Positions 52,501 through 64,000 of a DNA stretch of 64,000 nt are shown piece after piece; position 1 is the stretch's first letter; the number at the start of each line of letters is the position of its first letter. Source of the stretch: Halictus rubicundus (lineage: Eukaryota > Arthropoda > Insecta > Hymenoptera > Halictidae); assembly GCF_050948215.1 (NCBI RefSeq), contig NW_027488720.1:1-64000 (forward strand), read 5' to 3'. Below the pieces are notes generated by a model. It was not told the DNA's origin. It saw only the letters and a program-made list of their open reading frames with translations, and ran no database searches. The position numbers and the translations under genes were made by a program.

Positions 52501-52700
52501 AGAATAGGATAGAGATAGGATTGGATAGGGGATAGGATAGGATAGAGGATAGGAAATAATAGAGGATAGGATAGGATAGAGGATAGGATAGGATAGAGGA
52601 TAGGATAAAATAGAGGCTAGGATAGGATAGAGGATCGGATAGAGGATAGGATAGGATAGAGAATAGGATAGGATAGAGGATAGGATTGGAAAGAGGGTAG
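43525..52700. repeat. ~7.4-kb segmental duplication, copy 2, internally expanded
   Basis: This copy tracks copy 1 but grows longer. Offsets rise from 7,387 to 7,353 + 1,631 = 8,984 near 49,634, then to 9,103 near 51,559 and 9,202 near 52,333. The main step is a nested tandem duplication of 1,631 bp (separate entry). The 119-bp step is 7 satellite units. The right edge is approximate. Confidence 0.7.
46784..50045. repeat. Nested 1,631-bp tandem duplication
   Basis: The landmark tgataaaataaagg occurs at 46,784 and 48,415. The gatagcat landmark ends at 48,003 and 49,634. Both offsets are 1,631 bp. The pair lies inside the second copy of the 7.4-kb unit and is absent from the first, so it arose after that duplication. 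Confidence 0.8.
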
Positions 52701-52821
52701 GATAGGATAGAGGAGAGGATAGGATAGAGGATAGGATAGAGGATAGGATAGGATAGGATAGAGGATAGGATAGGATAGAGGATAGGATAGTATAGAGGAT
52801 AGGATAGGAGAGAGGATACAA

Positions 52822-55800
52822 TAGGATAGAGGATAGGATAGGATAGAGGATAGGATAGGATAGAGGATAGGATAGTATAGAGTATAGGATAGGATAGAGG
52901 ATAGGATAGGATAGAGGATAGGATAGGATAGAGGATCGGATAGAGGATAGGATAGGATAGAGAATAGGATAGGATAGAGGATAGGATTGGAAAGAGGGTA
53001 GGATAGGATAGAGGAGAGGATAGGATAGAGGATAGGATAGGATAGAGGATAGGATAGGATAGAGGATAGGATAGGATAGAGGATAGGATAGTATAGAGGA
53101 TAGGATAGGAGAGAGGATAGGATAGGATAGAGGATAGGATAGGATAGAGGATAGGATAGGATAGAGGATAGGATAGGATAGAGGATAGGATAGGATAGAG
53201 GATAGGATAGTATAGAGTATAGGATAGGATATAGGGTAGGATAGAATAGAGGATAGGATAGGATAGAGGATAGGATATGATAGAGGATAGGATAGGATAG
53301 AGGATAGGTTATAATAGAGGATAGGATAGGATAGAGGATCGGATAGAGGATAGGATAGGAGAGAGGATAGGGTAGGATAGAGGATAGGATAGGATAGAGG
53401 ATAGGATGGGATAGAGGATAGGATAGGATAGAGGATAGGATAGGATATATGATAGGATAAAATAAAGGCTAGGATAGGATAGAGGATCGGATAGAGGATA
53501 GGATAGGATAGAGGATAGGATAGGATAGAGGATAGGATTGGAAAGAGGGTAGGATAGGATAGAGGAGAGGATAGGATAGAGGATAGAGATAGGATAGGAT
53601 AGGGGATAGGATAGGATAGAGGATAGGAAATAATAGAGGATAGGATAGGATAGAGGATAGGATAGGATAGAGGATAGGATAAAATAGAGGCTAGGATAGG
53701 ATAGAGGATCGGATAGAGGATAGGATAGGATAGAGAATAGGATAGGATAGAGGATAGGATTGGAAAGAGGGTAGGATAGGATAGAGGAGAGGATAGGGTA
53801 GAGGATAGGATAGGATAGAGGATAGAATAGGATAGATGATAGGATAGGATAGAGGATCGGATTGAGGATAGGATAGGATACAGGATAGGATAGGATAGAA
53901 GATAGCATAGGATAGAGGATAGAATAGGATAGATGATAGGATAGGATAGAGGATCGGATGGAGGGTAGGATAGGATAGAGGATAGGATAGGATAGAGGAT
54001 TGGATAGGATAGAGGATAGGATAGGATAGTGGATAGGATAGGATAGAGGATAGGATAGGATAGAGGAAAGGATAGGATAGAGGATCGGATAGAGGATAGG
54101 ATAGGAGAGAGGATAGGATAGGATAGAGGATAGGATAGGATAGAGGATCGGATGGGATAGAGGATAGGATAGGATAGAGGATAGGATAGGATAGAGGATA
54201 GGATAGGATAGAGGATAGGATAGGATAGAGGATAGGATAGTATAGAGGATAGGATAGGAGAGAGGATAGGATAGGATAGAGGATAGGATAGGATAGAGGA
54301 TAGGATAGGATAGAGGATAGGATAGGATAGAGGATAGGATAGGATAGAGGATAGGATAGTATAGAGTATAGGATAGGATATAGGGTAGGATAGAATAGAG
54401 GATAGGATAGGATAGAGGATAGGATATGATAGAGGATAGGATAGGATAGAGGATAGGTTATAATAGAGGATAGGATAGGATAGAGGATAGGATAGGATAG
54501 AGGATAGGATAAAATAGAGGCTAGGATAAAATAGAGGCTAGGATAGGATAGAGGATCGGATAGAGGATAGGATAGGATAGAGAATAGGATAGGATAGAGG
54601 ATAGGATTGGAAAGAGGGTAGGATAGGATAGAGGAGAGGATAGGATAGAGGATAGGATAGGATAGAGGATAGAATAGGATAGATGATAGGACAGGATAGA
54701 GGATCGGATAGAGGATAGGATAGGATAGAGGATGGTATAGAGGGTAGGATAGAGGATAGGATAGGATAGAGTATAGGATAGGATACGATAGAGGATAGGA
54801 TAGATGATAGGATAGGATAGAGGATAGGATAGGATAGAGGATAGGATAGGATAGAGGATAGGATAGGATAGAGGATAGGATAGGATAGAGGATAGGATAG
54901 GATAGAGGATAGGATGGAGGATAGGATGGAGGATAGGATGGAGGATAGGATAGAGGATAGGATAGAGGATAGGATAGGAGAGAGGATAGGATAGGATAGA
55001 GGATAGGATAGGATAGAGGATAGGATAGGATAGAGGATAGGATAGGATAGAGGATAGGATAGGATAGAGGATAGGATAGTATAGAGTATAGGATAGGATA
55101 TAGGGTAGGATAGAATAGAGGATAGGATAGGATAGAGGATAGGATAGGATAGAGGATAGGATAGTATAGAGTATAGGATAGGATAGAGGATAGGATAGGA
55201 TAGAGGATAGGATAGGATAGAGGATAGGATAAAATAGAGGCTAGGATAGGATAGAGGATCGGATAGAGGATAGGATAGGATAGAGAATAGGATAGGATAG
55301 AGGATAGGATTGGAAAGAGGGTAGGATAGGATAGAGGAGAGGATAGGATAGAGGATAGGATAGAGGATAGGATAGGATAGGATAGAGGATAGGATAGGAT
55401 AGAGGATAGGATAGTATAGAGGATAGGATAGGAGAGAGGATACAATAGGATAGAGGATAGGATAGGATAGAGGATAGGATAGGATAGAGGATAGGATAGT
55501 ATAGAGTATAGGATAGGATAGAGGATAGGATAGGATAGAGGATAGGATAGGATAGAGGATCGGATAGAGGATAGGATAGGATAGAGAATAGGATAGGATA
55601 GAGGATAGGATTGGAAAGAGGGTAGGATAGGATAGAGGAGAGGATAGGATAGAGGATAGGATAGGATAGAGGATAGGATAGGATAGAGGATAGGATAGGA
55701 TAGAGGATAGGATAGTATAGAGGATAGGATAGGAGAGAGGATAGGATAGGATAGAGGATAGGATAGGATAGAGGATAGGATAGGATAGAGGATAGGATAG

Positions 55801-58800
55801 GATAGAGGATAGGATAGGATAGAGGATAGGATAGTATAGAGTATAGGATAGGATATAGGGTAGGATAGAATAGAGGATAGGATAGGATAGAGGATAGGAT
55901 ATGATAGAGGATAGGATAGGATAGAGGATAGGTTATAATAGAGGATAGGATAGGATAGAGGATCGGATAGAGGATAGGATAGGAGAGAGGATAGGGTAGG
56001 ATAGAGGATAGGATAGGATAGAGGATAGGATGGGATAGAGGATAGGATAGGATAGAGGATAGGATAGGATATATGATAGGATAAAATAAAGGCTAGGATA
56101 GGATAGAGGATCGGATAGAGGATAGGATAGGATAGAGGATAGGATAGGATAGAGGATAGGATTGGAAAGAGGGTAGGATAGGATAGAGGAGAGGATAGGA
56201 TAGAGGATAGAGATAGGATAGGATAGGGGATAGGATAGGATAGAGGATAGGAAATAATAGAGGATAGGATAGGATAGAGGATAGGATAGGATAGAGGATA
56301 GGATAAAATAGAGGCTAGGATAGGATAGAGGATCGGATAGAGGATAGGATAGGATAGAGAATAGGATAGGATAGAGGATAGGATTGGAAAGAGGGTAGGA
56401 TAGGATAGAGGAGAGGATAGGGTAGAGGATAGGATAGGATAGAGGATAGAATAGGATAGATGATAGGATAGGATAGAGGATCGGATTGAGGATAGGATAG
56501 GATACAGGATAGGATAGGATAGAAGATAGCATAGGATAGAGGATAGAATAGGATAGATGATAGGATAGGATAGAGGATCGGATGGAGGGTAGGATAGGAT
56601 AGAGGATAGGATAGGATAGAGGATTGGATAGGATAGAGGATAGGATAGGATAGTGGATAGGATAGGATAGAGGATAGGATAGGATAGAGGAAAGGATAGG
56701 ATAGAGGATCGGATAGAGGATAGGATAGGAGAGAGGATAGGATAGGATAGAGGATAGGATAGGATAGAGGATCGGATGGGATAGAGGATAGGATAGGATA
56801 GAGGATAGGATAGGATAGAGGATAGGATAGGATAGAGGATAGGATAGGATAGAGGATAGGATAGTATAGAGGATAGGATAGGAGAGAGGATAGGATAGGA
56901 TAGAGGATAGGATAGGATAGAGGATAGGATAGGATAGAGGATAGGATAGGATAGAGGATAGGATAGGATAGAGGATAGGATAGTATAGAGTATAGGATAG
57001 GATATAGGGTAGGATAGAATAGAGGATAGGATAGGATAGAGGATAGGATATGATAGAGGATAGGATAGGATAGAGGATAGGTTATAATAGAGGATAGGAT
57101 AGGATAGAGGATAGGATAGGATAGAGGATAGGATAAAATAGAGGCTAGGATAAAATAGAGGCTAGGATAGGATAGAGGATCGGATAGAGGATAGGATAGG
57201 ATAGAGAATAGGATAGGATAGAGGATAGGATTGGAAAGAGGGTAGGATAGGATAGAGGAGAGGATAGGATAGAGGATAGGATAGGATAGAGGATAGAATA
57301 GGATAGATGATAGGACAGGATAGAGGATCGGATAGAGGATAGGATAGGATAGAGGATGGTATAGAGGGTAGGATAGAGGATAGGATAGGATAGAGTATAG
57401 GATAGGATACGATAGAGGATAGGATAGATGATAGGATAGGATAGAGGATAGGATAGGATAGAGGATAGGATAGGATAGAGGATAGGATAGGATAGAGGAT
57501 AGGATAGGATAGAGGATAGGATAGGATAGAGGATAGGATGGAGGATAGGATGGAGGATAGGATGGAGGATAGGATAGAGGATAGGATAGAGGATAGGATA
57601 GGATAGAGGATAGGATAGGATAGGATAGAGGATAGGATAGGATAGAGGATAGGATAGGATAGAGGATAGGATAGGATAGAGGATAGGATAGAATAGGATA
57701 GAGATAGGATTGGATAGGGGATAGGATAGGATAGAGGATAGGAAATAATAGAGGATAGGATAGGATAGAGGATAGGATAGGATAGAGGATAGGATAAAAT
57801 AGAGGCTAGGATAGGATAGAGGATCGGATAGAGGATAGGATAGGATAGAGAATAGGATAGGATAGAGGATAGGATTGGAAAGAGGGTAGGATAGGATAGA
57901 GGAGAGGATAGGATAGAGGATAGGATAGAGGATAGGATAGGATAGGATAGAGGATAGGATAGGATAGAGGATAGGATAGTATAGAGGATAGGATAGGAGA
58001 GAGGATACAATAGGATAGAGGATAGGATAGGATAGAGGATAGGATAGGATAGAGGATAGGATAGTATAGAGTATAGGATAGGATAGAGGATAGGATAGGA
58101 TAGAGGATAGGATAGGATAGAGGATCGGATAGAGGATAGGATAGGATAGAGAATAGGATAGGATAGAGGATAGGATTGGAAAGAGGGTAGGATAGGATAG
58201 AGGAGAGGATAGGATAGAGGATAGGATAGGATAGAGGATAGGATAGGATAGAGGATAGGATAGGATAGAGGATAGGATAGTATAGAGGATAGGATAGGAG
58301 AGAGGATAGGATAGGATAGAGGATAGGATAGGATAGAGGATAGGATAGGATAGAGGATAGGATAGGATAGAGGATAGGATAGGATAGAGGATAGGATAGT
58401 ATAGAGTATAGGATAGGATATAGGGTAGGATAGAATAGAGGATAGGATAGGATAGAGGATAGGATATGATAGAGGATAGGATAGGATAGAGGATAGGTTA
58501 TAATAGAGGATAGGATAGGATAGAGGATCGGATAGAGGATAGGATAGGAGAGAGGATAGGGTAGGATAGAGGATAGGATAGGATAGAGGATAGGATGGGA
58601 TAGAGGATAGGATAGGATAGAGGATAGGATAGGATATATGATAGGATAAAATAAAGGCTAGGATAGGATAGAGGATCGGATAGAGGATAGGATAGGATAG
58701 AGGATAGGATAGGATAGAGGATAGGATTGGAAAGAGGGTAGGATAGGATAGAGGAGAGGATAGGATAGAGGATAGAGATAGGATAGGATAGGGGATAGGA

Positions 58801-59630
58801 TAGGATAGAGGATAGGAAATAATAGAGGATAGGATAGGATAGAGGATAGGATAGGATAGAGGATAGGATAAAATAGAGGCTAGGATAGGATAGAGGATCG
58901 GATAGAGGATAGGATAGGATAGAGAATAGGATAGGATAGAGGATAGGATTGGAAAGAGGGTAGGATAGGATAGAGGAGAGGATAGGGTAGAGGATAGGAT
59001 AGGATAGAGGATAGAATAGGATAGATGATAGGATAGGATAGAGGATCGGATTGAGGATAGGATAGGATACAGGATAGGATAGGATAGAAGATAGCATAGG
59101 ATAGAGGATAGAATAGGATAGATGATAGGATAGGATAGAGGATCGGATGGAGGGTAGGATAGGATAGAGGATAGGATAGGATAGAGGATTGGATAGGATA
59201 GAGGATAGGATAGGATAGTGGATAGGATAGGATAGAGGATAGGATAGGATAGAGGAAAGGATAGGATAGAGGATCGGATAGAGGATAGGATAGGAGAGAG
59301 GATAGGATAGGATAGAGGATAGGATAGGATAGAGGATCGGATGGGATAGAGGATAGGATAGGATAGAGGATAGGATAGGATATATGATAGGATAGGATAG
59401 AGGATAGGTTATAATAGAGGATAGGATAGGAGACAGGATCGGATAGAGGATAGGATAGGAGAGAGGATAGGGTAGGATAGAGGATAGGATAGGAGAGAGG
59501 ATAGGGTAGGATAGAGGATAGGATAGTTATAGAGGATAGGATGGGATAGAGGATGGGATAGGATAGAGGATAGGATAGGATAGAGGATAGGATAGTATAG
59601 AGGATAGGATAGGAGAGAGGATACAATAGG
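52822..59630. repeat. ~2.6-kb tandem series (two full copies plus a partial)
   Basis: The landmark gatacaatagg lies at about 52,817, 55,441, 58,006 and 59,622, giving spacings of 2,624, 2,565 and 1,616 bp. The ggttataat to gatagcat segment (53,309-53,908, 55,933-56,532, 58,498-59,097) has the same 600-bp length and order of variants in all three copies. Interior segments between landmarks differ, so unequal exchange has reshuffled them. Confidence 0.75.
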
Positions 59631-59809
59631 ATAGAGGATAGGATAGGATAGAGGATAGGATAGGATAGAGGATAGGATAGTATAGAGTATAGGATAGGAT
59701 AGAGGATAGGATAGGATAGAGGATAGGATAGGATAGAGGATCGGATAGAGGATAGGATAGGATAGAGAATAGGATAGGATAGAGGATAGGATTGGAAAGA
59801 GGGTAGGAT

Positions 59810-62800
59810 AGGATAGGAGAGAGGATAGGATAGGATAGAGGATAGGATAAAATAGAGGCTAGGATAAAATAGAGGCTAGGATAGGATAGAGGATCGGATA
59901 GAGGATAGGATAGGATAGAGAATAGGATAGGATAGAGGATAGGATTGGAAAGAGGGTAGGATAGGATAGAGGAGAGGATAGGATAGAGGATAGGATAGGA
60001 TAGAGGATAGAATAGGATAGATGATAGGATAGGATAGAGGATCGGATAGAGGATAGGATAGGATAGAGGATGGTATAGAGGGTAGGATAGAGGATAGGAT
60101 AGGATAGTGTATAGGATAGGATACGATAGAGGATAGGATAGATGATAGGATAGGATAGAGGATAGGATAGGATAGAGGATAGGATAGGATAGAGGATAGG
60201 ATAGGATAGAGGATAGGATGGAGGATAGGATGGAGGATAGGATAGGATAGAGGATCGGATGGGATAGAGGATAGGATAGGATAGAGGATAGGATAGGATA
60301 TATGATAGGATAGGATAGAGGATAGGTTATAATAGAGGATAGGATAGGATAGAGGATAGGATAGGATAGAGGATAGGATAAAATAGAGGCTAGGATAGGA
60401 TAGAGGATCGGATAGAGGATAGGATAGGATAGAGGATAGGATAGGATAGAGGATAGGATTGGAAAGAGAGTAGGATAGGATAGATGAGAGGATAGGATAG
60501 AGGATAGGATAGAATAGGATAGAGATAGGATAGGATAGGGGATAGGATAGGATAGAGGATAGGAAAATAATAGAGGATAGGATAGGATAGAGGATAGGAT
60601 AGGATAGAGGATAGGATAAAATAGAGGCTAGGATAAAATAGAGGCTAGGATAGGATAGAGGATCGGATAGAGGATAGGATAGGATAGAGAATAGGATAGG
60701 ATAGAGGATAGGATTGGAAAGAGGGTAGGATAGGATAGAGGAGAGGATAGGATAGAGGATAGGATAGGATAGAGGATAGAATAGGATAGATGATAGGATA
60801 GGATAGAGGATCGGATAGAGGATAGGATAGGATAGAGGATGGTATAGAGGGTAGGATAGAGGATAGGATAGGATAGAGTATAGGATAGGATACGATAGAG
60901 GATAGGATAGATGATAGGATAGGATAGAGGATAGGATAGGATAGAGGATAGGATAGGATAGAGGATAGGATAGGATAGAGGATAGGATGGAGGATAGGAT
61001 GGAGGATAGGATGGAGGATAGGATAGAGGATAGGATAGAGGATAGGATAGGATAGAGGATAGGATAGGATAGGATAGAGGATAGGATAGGATAGAGGATA
61101 GGATAGGATAGAGGATAGGATAGGATAGAGGATAGGATAGGATAGAGGATAGGATAGGATAGAGGATAGGATAGGATAGAGGATAGGATAGGATAGAGGA
61201 TAGGATAGAATAGGATAGAGATAGGATAGGATGGGGATAGGATAGGATAGAGGATAGGAAATAATAGAGGATAGGATAGGATAGAGGATAGGATAGGATA
61301 GAGGATAGGATAAAATAGAGGCTAGGATAGGATAGAGGATCGGATAGAGGATAGGATAGGATAGAGAATAGGATAGGATAGAGGATAGGATTGGAAAGAG
61401 GGTAGGATAGGATAGAGGAGAGGATAGGATAGAGGATAGGATAGAGGATAGGATAGGATAGAGGATAGGATAGGATAGAGGATAGGATAGGATAGAGGAT
61501 AGGATAGTATAGAGGATAGGATAGGAGAGAGGATACAATAGGATAGAGGATAGGATAGGATAGAGGATAGGATAGGATAGAGGATAGGATAGTATAGAGT
61601 ATAGGATAGGATAGAGGATAGGATAGGATAGAGGATAGGATAGGATAGAGGATCGGATAGAGGATAGGATAGGATAGAGAATAGGATAGGATAGAGGATA
61701 GGATTGGAAAGAGGGTAGGATAGGATAGAGGAGAAGATAGGATAGAGGATAGGATAGGATAGAGGATAGGATAGGATAGAGGATAGGATAGGATAGAGGA
61801 TAGGATAGTATAGAGTATAGGATAGGATATAGGGTAGGATAGAATAGAGGATAGGATAGGATAGAGGATAGGATATGATAGAGGATAGGATAGGATAGAG
61901 GATAGGTTATAATAGAGGATAGGATAGGATAGAGGATCGGATAGAGGATAGGATAGGAGAGAGGATAGGGTAGGATAGAGGATAGGATAGGATAGAGGAT
62001 AGGATGGGATAGAGGATAGGATAGGATAGAGGATAGGATAGGATATGTGATAGGATAAACTAAAGGCTAGGATAGGATAGAGGATCGGATAGAGGATAGG
62101 ATAGGATAGAGGATAGGATAGGATAGAGGATAGGATTGGAAAGAGGGTAGGATAGGATAGAGGAGAGGATAGGATAGAGGATAGAGATAGGATAGGATAG
62201 GGGATAGGATAGGATAGAGGATAGGAAATAATAGAGGATAGGATAGGATAGAGGATAGGATAGGATAGAGGATAGGATAAAATAGAGGCTAGGATAGGAT
62301 AGAGGATCGGATAGAGGATAGGATAGGGTAGAGAATAGGATAGGATAGAGGATAGGATTGGAAAGAGGGTAGGATAGGATAGAGGAGAGGATAGGGTAGA
62401 AGATAGGATAGGATAGAGGATAGAATAGGATAGATGATAGGATAGGATAGAGGATCGGATGAGGATAGGATAGGATACAGGATAGGATAGGATAGAAGAT
62501 AGCATAGGATAGAGGATAGAATAGGATAGATGATAGGATAGGATAGAGGATCGGATGGAGGGTAGGATAGGATAGAGGATAGGATAGGATAGAGGATTGG
62601 ATAGGATAGAGGATAGGATAGGATAGTGGATAGGATAGGATATATGATAGGATAGGATAGAGGATAGGTTATAATAGAGGATAGGATAGGAGACAGGATC
62701 GGATAGAGGATAGGATAGGAGAGAGGATAGGGTAGGATAGAGGATAGGATAGGGGAGAGGATAGGGTAGGATAGAGGATAGGATAGTTATAGAGGATAGG

Positions 62801-64000
62801 ATGGGATAGAGGATAGGATAGGATAGAGGATAGGATAGGATATATGATAGGATAGGATAGAGGATAGGATAGGATAGAGGATAGGATAGGATAGAGGATA
62901 GGATAAAATAAAGGCTAGGATAGGATAGAGGATCGGATAGAGGATAGGATAGGATAGAGGATAGGATAGGATAGGATAGAGGATAGGATTGGAAAGAGAG
63001 TAGGATAGGATAGAGAGAGGATAGGATAGAGGATAGGATAGGATAGAGGATAGGATATGAATAGGATAGAGATAGGATAGGATAGGGGATAGGATAGGAT
63101 AGAGGATAGGAAATAATAGAGGATAGGATAGGATAGAGGATAGGATAGGATAGAGGATAGGATAAATAGAGGCTAGGATAAAATAGAGGCTAGGATAGGA
63201 TAGAGAATAGGATAGGATAGAGGATAGGATTGGAAAGAGGGTAGGATAGGATAGAGGAGAGGATAGGATAGAGGATAGGATAGGATGGAGGATAGAATAG
63301 GATAGATGATAGGATAGGATAGAGGATCGGATGGAGGATAGGATAGGATAGAGGATGGTATAGAGGGTAGGATAGAGGATAGGATAGGATAGAGTATAGG
63401 ATAGGATACGATAGAGGATAGGATAGATGATAGGATAGGATAGAGGATAGGATAGGATAGAGGATAGGATAGGATAGAGGATAGGATAGGATAGAGGATA
63501 GGATAGGATAGAGGATAGGATAGGATAGAGGATAGGATGGAGGATAGGATGGAGGATAGGATAGAGGATAGGATAGAGGATAGGATAGGATAAAGGATAG
63601 GATAGGATAGAGGATAGGATAGGATAGAGGATAGGATAGGATAGAGGATAGGATAGGAAAGAGGGTAGGATAGGATAGATTAGAGGATAGGATAGAGTAT
63701 AGGATAGGATAGAGGATAGGATAGGATAGAGGATAGGATAGAATAGGATAGAGATAGGATAGGACAGGGGATAGGATAGGATAGAGGATAGGATAGGATA
63801 GAGAATAGGATAGGAAAGAGGATAGGATTGGGAAGAGGGTAGGATAGGATAGAGGAGAGGATAGGATAGAGGATAGGATTGGAAAGAGGGTAGGATAGGA
63901 TAGAGGAGAGGATAGGATAGAGGATAGGATAGGATAGAGGATAGAATAGGATAGATGATAGGATAGGATAGAGGATCGGATAGAGGATAGGATAGGATAG
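59810..64000. repeat. Large segmental duplication, partial copy 3 with empty insertion site
   Basis: From about 59,810 the order of variants follows copy 2 from about 16,040 (offset near 43,770) and copy 1 (offset 54,601, then 54,499 and 54,349). The rare variant aaactaaagg occurs at 7,558 and 62,057. At 63,590 it carries the uninterrupted sequence ataaaggatagg that corresponds to the retroelement insertion point. The copy runs off the window end, and its left junction near 59,810 is abrupt. Confidence 0.8.

Larger units (their letters stand above)
22280..64000. repeat. 17-bp GGATA-type satellite array, right block
   Basis: This is the same satellite as the left block and continues without interruption to the window end. 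I see no second retroelement, no unique DNA and no gene. Base composition stays almost free of C on the plus strand. The few Cs sit in recurring variants such as ggatcgg, ggctagg, gagcctagg, gatacagg and gatagcat. Recombined higher-order blocks inside it are listed separately. Confidence 0.97.

Noticed and set aside
1..64000. CRISPR array
   Set aside because: Repeats are directly abutting 17-mers without unique spacers, the sequence is eukaryotic in character, and no cas gene is present.
1..64000. Canonical telomere tract
   Set aside because: No (TTAGG)n or (TTAGGG)n run is seen. The step is GGATA, with a 7-base GAGGATA step every 12-22 bases. It is only telomere-like.

Overview
The window is almost entirely one eukaryotic satellite array, positions 1-18,796 and 22,280-64,000. 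A single non-LTR retrotransposon copy interrupts it at about 18,797-22,279. I see no host protein-coding gene, rRNA, tRNA or CRISPR array. The basic repeat is 17 bp (plus strand AGAGGATAGGATAGGAT: 7 G, 7 A, 3 T, no C). It behaves as a modular string of GGATA steps punctuated by GAGGATA steps, so 12-, 17- and 22-bp units are mixed. The minus strand contains no stop triplet in any frame, and 17 is not a multiple of 3. Long minus-strand open frames therefore run everywhere and read as a 17-residue I/L/S/Y/P repeat. I treat all of them as artefacts.

The array is layered. Variant 17-mers occur in fixed order, forming signature modules of about 140 bp, and these modules lie inside large segmental duplications. 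A unit of about 10.76 kb starts again at 10,759 (position 1 aligns with 10,759). Part of it returns at about 59,810-64,000. Other blocks are a cluster of copies of about 0.85-1.7 kb (25.8-32.6 kb), a 1,234-bp tandem pair (about 34.1-36.1 kb), a 7.4-kb pair (about 36.2 and 43.5 kb) with a nested 1,631-bp duplication, and a 2.6-kb series (about 52.8-59.6 kb). Several length differences between copies are multiples of 17.

The inserted element is a 5'-truncated, otherwise uninterrupted member of what looks like the R1 clade (R1/TRAS/SART group). In order it has the end of an APE-type endonuclease with the SDH motif, a reverse transcriptase with a YADD active site, a C-terminal CX2CX8HX4C zinc knuckle, a Gly/Pro/Arg-rich tail, a hairpin-rich 3' UTR and a 23-nt poly(A) tail. 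It is flanked by a 15-18 bp target-site duplication of satellite sequence. Matching empty sites occur at about 9,241 and 63,590. R1-clade elements are chiefly known from arthropods, so an arthropod is the most likely source; this is inference from one element.

The most interesting points are these. An R1-clade element sits in a satellite whose GGATA step differs by one base from the arthropod telomere step GGTTA. The insertion falls exactly at a variant unit that offers AAA next to the poly(A) junction. Three tandem copies of a double-hairpin unit end the element's open reading frame, kept in frame. The satellite itself has a clear nested duplication history.
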